64,000 nucleotides of DNA from CAWHYG01 sp963833505 (GTDB lineage: Bacteria; Eisenbacteria; RBG-16-71-46; CAIMUX01). Shown here in pieces: positions 61,678 through 64,000 of this stretch. The stretch spans positions 496,001 through 560,000 of the forward strand of contig CAWHYG010000004.1 in assembly GCA_963833505.1 (NCBI GenBank), read 5' to 3'. Both the position numbers and the translations under genes were made by a program. The notes beneath the pieces are model-generated. The model had not been told where the DNA came from. It saw only the letters and a list, made by a program, of their open reading frames with translations, and searched no databases. How positions within the stretch are numbered: position 1 is the stretch's first letter; each line of letters starts with the position of its first letter.

Positions 61678-63753
61678 TCAGAAATCTCCGCCGCGCTCGA
61701 CCCGTGACGCTTCCTCGGCCTTCCCCTCCGATCGGAGCAGCTCGACCGCCGCCGCCCGCGCCGAATCATCCTTGGGATCCCGCCGCAGGCGCAGCCCCAC
61801 GATCGTGAGCGCGCGGTCCGGCAGATTCCGCTCCACGAAGAGGGCGGTGAGACGGGCGAACAGGAACAGGTTGTCGGGATCGGCGCGGTAGGAGCGCTCG
61901 AGCTCCGCCAGAAAAGCCTCCGGATCCCGGACCAATCGCTCCCGTTCGTAATCGGCCGCGGCTCCGGAAATCCCCTTCAGGTTGCTCGCCGCCGCCGCCA
62001 GACCCGGATCGGCGACGGCCGCCCGGCGATAGTAGTCGCCGGCTGTATAAAGGTCCTGGCGACGGTAGCAGACCGTCCCGAGATTGAGGAGCGCGCTGGC
62101 GTCCTCCGGCCACGCCGCCAGCACCTGGCGGAACAGCGCCTCGGCGCCGGCAAGTTCTCCGTCGGTCAGCCGGAGGACGCCGAGGTTGTGCGCCGCCTCG
62201 GCATTCGCCGGATCGAGTCGGAGCGCGGTCCGATAGGCATCCTCGGCCTCAGCGGCGCGGCCGTGATCCTTGTCATAGGTCCCCAGATCGGACCAGGCAT
62301 CGCTGTTGAACTCCGACGGCATCGCGGGAAGCCCGGTGTTCGCCAATGCGCCCACCGAGAGAAAGACGAGAGCCGGAATCGCCAGCGCCTTCCATCGGCG
62401 GCCGGGCCGCGCCTCTTCGGGGTCGCGGGTCCGCGCGCGCTCGATCCACGCGCTCGTTCCGCCCGCCGCCAGAAGAATCAGAAACGGAATCACCGTCACG
62501 CGGTAGCGGGAGGTCACGAAGAACAGAACCACGAGGACGCTCAGGACGATCGTGATGGTCAGGACGAGGCCGGCGGCACCAGCGGCGACGTCGGTCCCCG
62601 GGTTCGACGCGGCGGCGCGATCGGCCGAGGCCGGCAACGCCCGCCGGCCCGATCGTCGCCGGAACAGCGTGTAAGCCCCCGCCGCCGCCCACGGCAGCAG
62701 AATGCCGGTCGGAAAGGCAATCCCATGGATCCAGAGCAGGGAGCGCAGGACGAACGAACTGGCCCGGAAGGGGTAGATCTCCTGGTTCCGCGGGATTTCA
62801 TCACCGCGCAGGAGGAGCCGGATCTTGTACAGAAGCAGGCGGAGCCAGGCGCCGGGATGCGAGGAGGCCCAGGCCAACGCCCGCCGCGTCCACCAGCTGG
62901 ATGACGCCACCGGAGTCGTCACGCCGGCGGCGGCCGGGGAATTGATCAGGGCGATCCAGGCGCGGCCCGGGCGGACGGCCACGGTTCGGTCATAGTCCGG
63001 GTTGTTTCCGATCCAGAGGTTGACTCCGCCGTTGTACGAGATGACCACCGGCTCCCCGGAAACCGCCAGGTTGCTGCCGGTCACGATCAGCACCGGCAGC
63101 AGGGCCCCGGCCAGAAACGTCGCCAGATTCAAGCGCCGGGGCCGCCGTCCTCGATCCCGGAGGAGCCAGACGGCGCCGATCGCGATGACGGGCAGGATCG
63201 TCGCCACTGTCACGGAGGCCAGGCCCAAGGCCAGGCCCGAAGCCGAATGCCGCAGGCGGCCCGCGGGAGCGGTCAGTCGTTCGATCCCGAGCAGCAGAAG
63301 GAAAACGGCCAGGCTCGCGGGAAGCATCTGCAGGTCGAAGTAGATGAGGGGCCCGGCGAATGCCGCCGCGCCCCACGCGATCCAGGCCGCTCTCCGGCCG
63401 AAAAATCTCCCCCCCAGCTCGAAGAGGACCAGGCAGGCGATGCTTCCCAGGATAGCCTGGGCGATCCGCGCCAGGTCGGGGTGCGGCCCACCGATCTTGT
63501 ACAACAGGGCCAGGAAGTAGGGATAGAGCGGCGGCTGCCAGAACGGCTCGTGACGCGTGAACCGGCCCCGGGCGATGGCGACCGCCATCTCGTGGTACGT
63601 GCGGGCGTCCACGACCAGGAGGCGGAAGAAAGGACTCTTCTCAAGCTCCCAGAGCGTGATCAGCCGCAGGGCCAGCGGAACCAGGAGCTGGACGGCCCGG
63701 ATCCGGCCGGCAACGAGCGGGAGCGAATTCCGCCGCTTTGGCATGATTCGCAT
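61678..63753 (-). CDS. Membrane GT-C-type glycosyltransferase-like protein with C-terminal TPRs
   Basis: The start is taken at MRIMPKRRNS (63753); the far upstream ATG at 63876 overlaps the divergent aminotransferase start and lacks a ribosome binding site. The product is about 691 residues. The N-terminal two-thirds has about 10 membrane helices with an early loop DARTYHEMAVAIARGRFTR and PFWQPPLYPYFLALLYKIGG, typical of GT-C/PMT-like transferases (an acidic residue in the first loop). The C-terminal third holds TPRs (DAWSDLGTYDKDHGRAAEAEDAYRTAL, NLGVLRLTDGELAGAEALFRQVL, NLGTVCYRRQDLYTAGDYYRRA). It probably glycosylates exported proteins or lipids; the substrate is unknown. Confidence 0.88.
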   Translation of the reverse strand: MRIMPKRRNSLPLVAGRIRAVQLLVPLALRLITLWELEKSPFFRLLVVDARTYHEMAVAIARGRFTRHEPFWQPPLYPYFLALLYKIGGPHPDLARIAQAILGSIACLVLFELGGRFFGRRAAWIAWGAAAFAGPLIYFDLQMLPASLAVFLLLLGIERLTAPAGRLRHSASGLALGLASVTVATILPVIAIGAVWLLRDRGRRPRRLNLATFLAGALLPVLIVTGSNLAVSGEPVVISYNGGVNLWIGNNPDYDRTVAVRPGRAWIALINSPAAAGVTTPVASSSWWTRRALAWASSHPGAWLRLLLYKIRLLLRGDEIPRNQEIYPFRASSFVLRSLLWIHGIAFPTGILLPWAAAGAYTLFRRRSGRRALPASADRAAASNPGTDVAAGAAGLVLTITIVLSVLVVLFFVTSRYRVTVIPFLILLAAGGTSAWIERARTRDPEEARPGRRWKALAIPALVFLSVGALANTGLPAMPSEFNSDAWSDLGTYDKDHGRAAEAEDAYRTALRLDPANAEAAHNLGVLRLTDGELAGAEALFRQVLAAWPEDASALLNLGTVCYRRQDLYTAGDYYRRAAVADPGLAAAASNLKGISGAAADYERERLVRDPEAFLAELERSYRADPDNLFLFARLTALFVERNLPDRALTIVGLRLRRDPKDDSARAAAVELLRSEGKAEEASRVERGGDF

Positions 63754-63874
63754 TCTGTCACACGGGAACGGCGCAGACCAGAACGGCTCCTGGAGACGAT
63801 GTCCTACACAAGTCGCGCCACAATCGAGAGATTGCCCTGACGCGCTCCCATCGCGGCGTGTCACAATCCGTTTC

Positions 63875-64000
63875 ATGTTCGCCGCGAGAACCCGATGGGA
63901 TCAGAGCCCGAACCGGCTGACCGAAGCCTGGAATCGCCGCCTCGCCGCCGGGCTTCCCGCCGCCGACCTCACCGAGTCCAACCCGACGCGGTGCGGCTTT
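63875..64000 (+). CDS. PLP-dependent aminotransferase, N-terminal fragment
   Basis: The ATG at 63875 runs off the right edge after 42 codons. The peptide MFAARTRWDQSPNRLTEAWN, then LPAADLTESNPTRCGF, matches the start of class I/II PLP aminotransferases, whose N-terminus reads PNxLTxA and then DLTxSNPT. It is divergent from the GT-C gene. The interval 63754-63874 is the likely shared promoter region. Confidence 0.75.
   Translation, partial: MFAARTRWDQSPNRLTEAWNRRLAAGLPAADLTESNPTRCGF

Overview
The window is GC-rich (roughly two thirds G+C), densely coded DNA from a free-living, diderm-type bacterium. The main lineage clue is a set of secreted proteins ending in the same FlgD-like/T9SS-style C-terminal domain (an NPA/NPT motif, then Y/F-D-A/V-x-GR, then W-D-G-R-D, then SGVYLARL). 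It occurs in an M6 protease, two beta-propeller proteins, a beta-helix protein, two sedolisins and an esterase remnant. With an outer-membrane porin, PstS, PriA, TsaD and a Calvin-type class II aldolase, this suggests an uncultured FCB-like lineage such as Candidatus Eisenbacteria. The lineage is an inference; no rRNA is present. No tRNA, rRNA, CRISPR array or intact transposase was seen.

Layout. 1-10.6 kb, minus strand: the 5' part of priA, two response regulators (one with a GGDEF-like output), then a run read DUF302, tsaD, a two-cohesin secreted protein, a TPR protein and an M6 protease carrying a dockerin. 10.7-13.4 kb: an outer-membrane porin and pstS behind a Pho-box-like site and a perfect palindrome. 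13.5-19 kb: an esterase remnant, a secreted hypothetical, dacB (PBP4) and a four-repeat secreted protein. 19.4-28.1 kb: class II aldolase, a DUF362 protein, a DUF4143 ATPase, two beta-propeller secreted proteins, and an AraC regulator followed by a VOC protein. 28.5-34.4 kb: a frameshifted response regulator with a degenerate HD domain, then a minus-strand cluster of acyl-CoA dehydrogenase-like protein, cytoplasmic PhnD-like binding protein, TusA-like/di-iron ferritin-like fusion and nitrilase. 35-43.3 kb: DUF5996 and zf-UBP genes, a PLD enzyme behind a second Pho-box-like site, two small membrane proteins, a 1246-residue beta-helix protein and DUF4404. 43.4-48 kb: a NatAB-like ABC exporter operon with two membrane proteins. 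48.3-53.6 kb: a DUF4097-like protein, a MEMO1-family protein, pepD with an internal repeat, and a frameshifted nitroreductase. 53.7-58 kb: two tandem sedolisin paralogues. 58.3-64 kb: a nucleoside-recognition membrane protein, an FAD oxidoreductase, a transposase remnant beside a 42-bp tandem array, a GT-C/TPR membrane protein and the start of a PLP aminotransferase.

How the genes work together. Much of the window serves secretion and breakdown of extracellular polymer: proteases, a possible cohesin-dockerin pair, and propeller and beta-helix surface proteins. A phosphate-acquisition theme links the porin, pstS and perhaps the PLD enzyme. The 29.8-34.4 kb cluster is the best candidate for an undescribed pathway. 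Two genes are split by a single apparent extra base and one remnant has several lesions, so base-level errors in the assembly must be considered before calling them dead.
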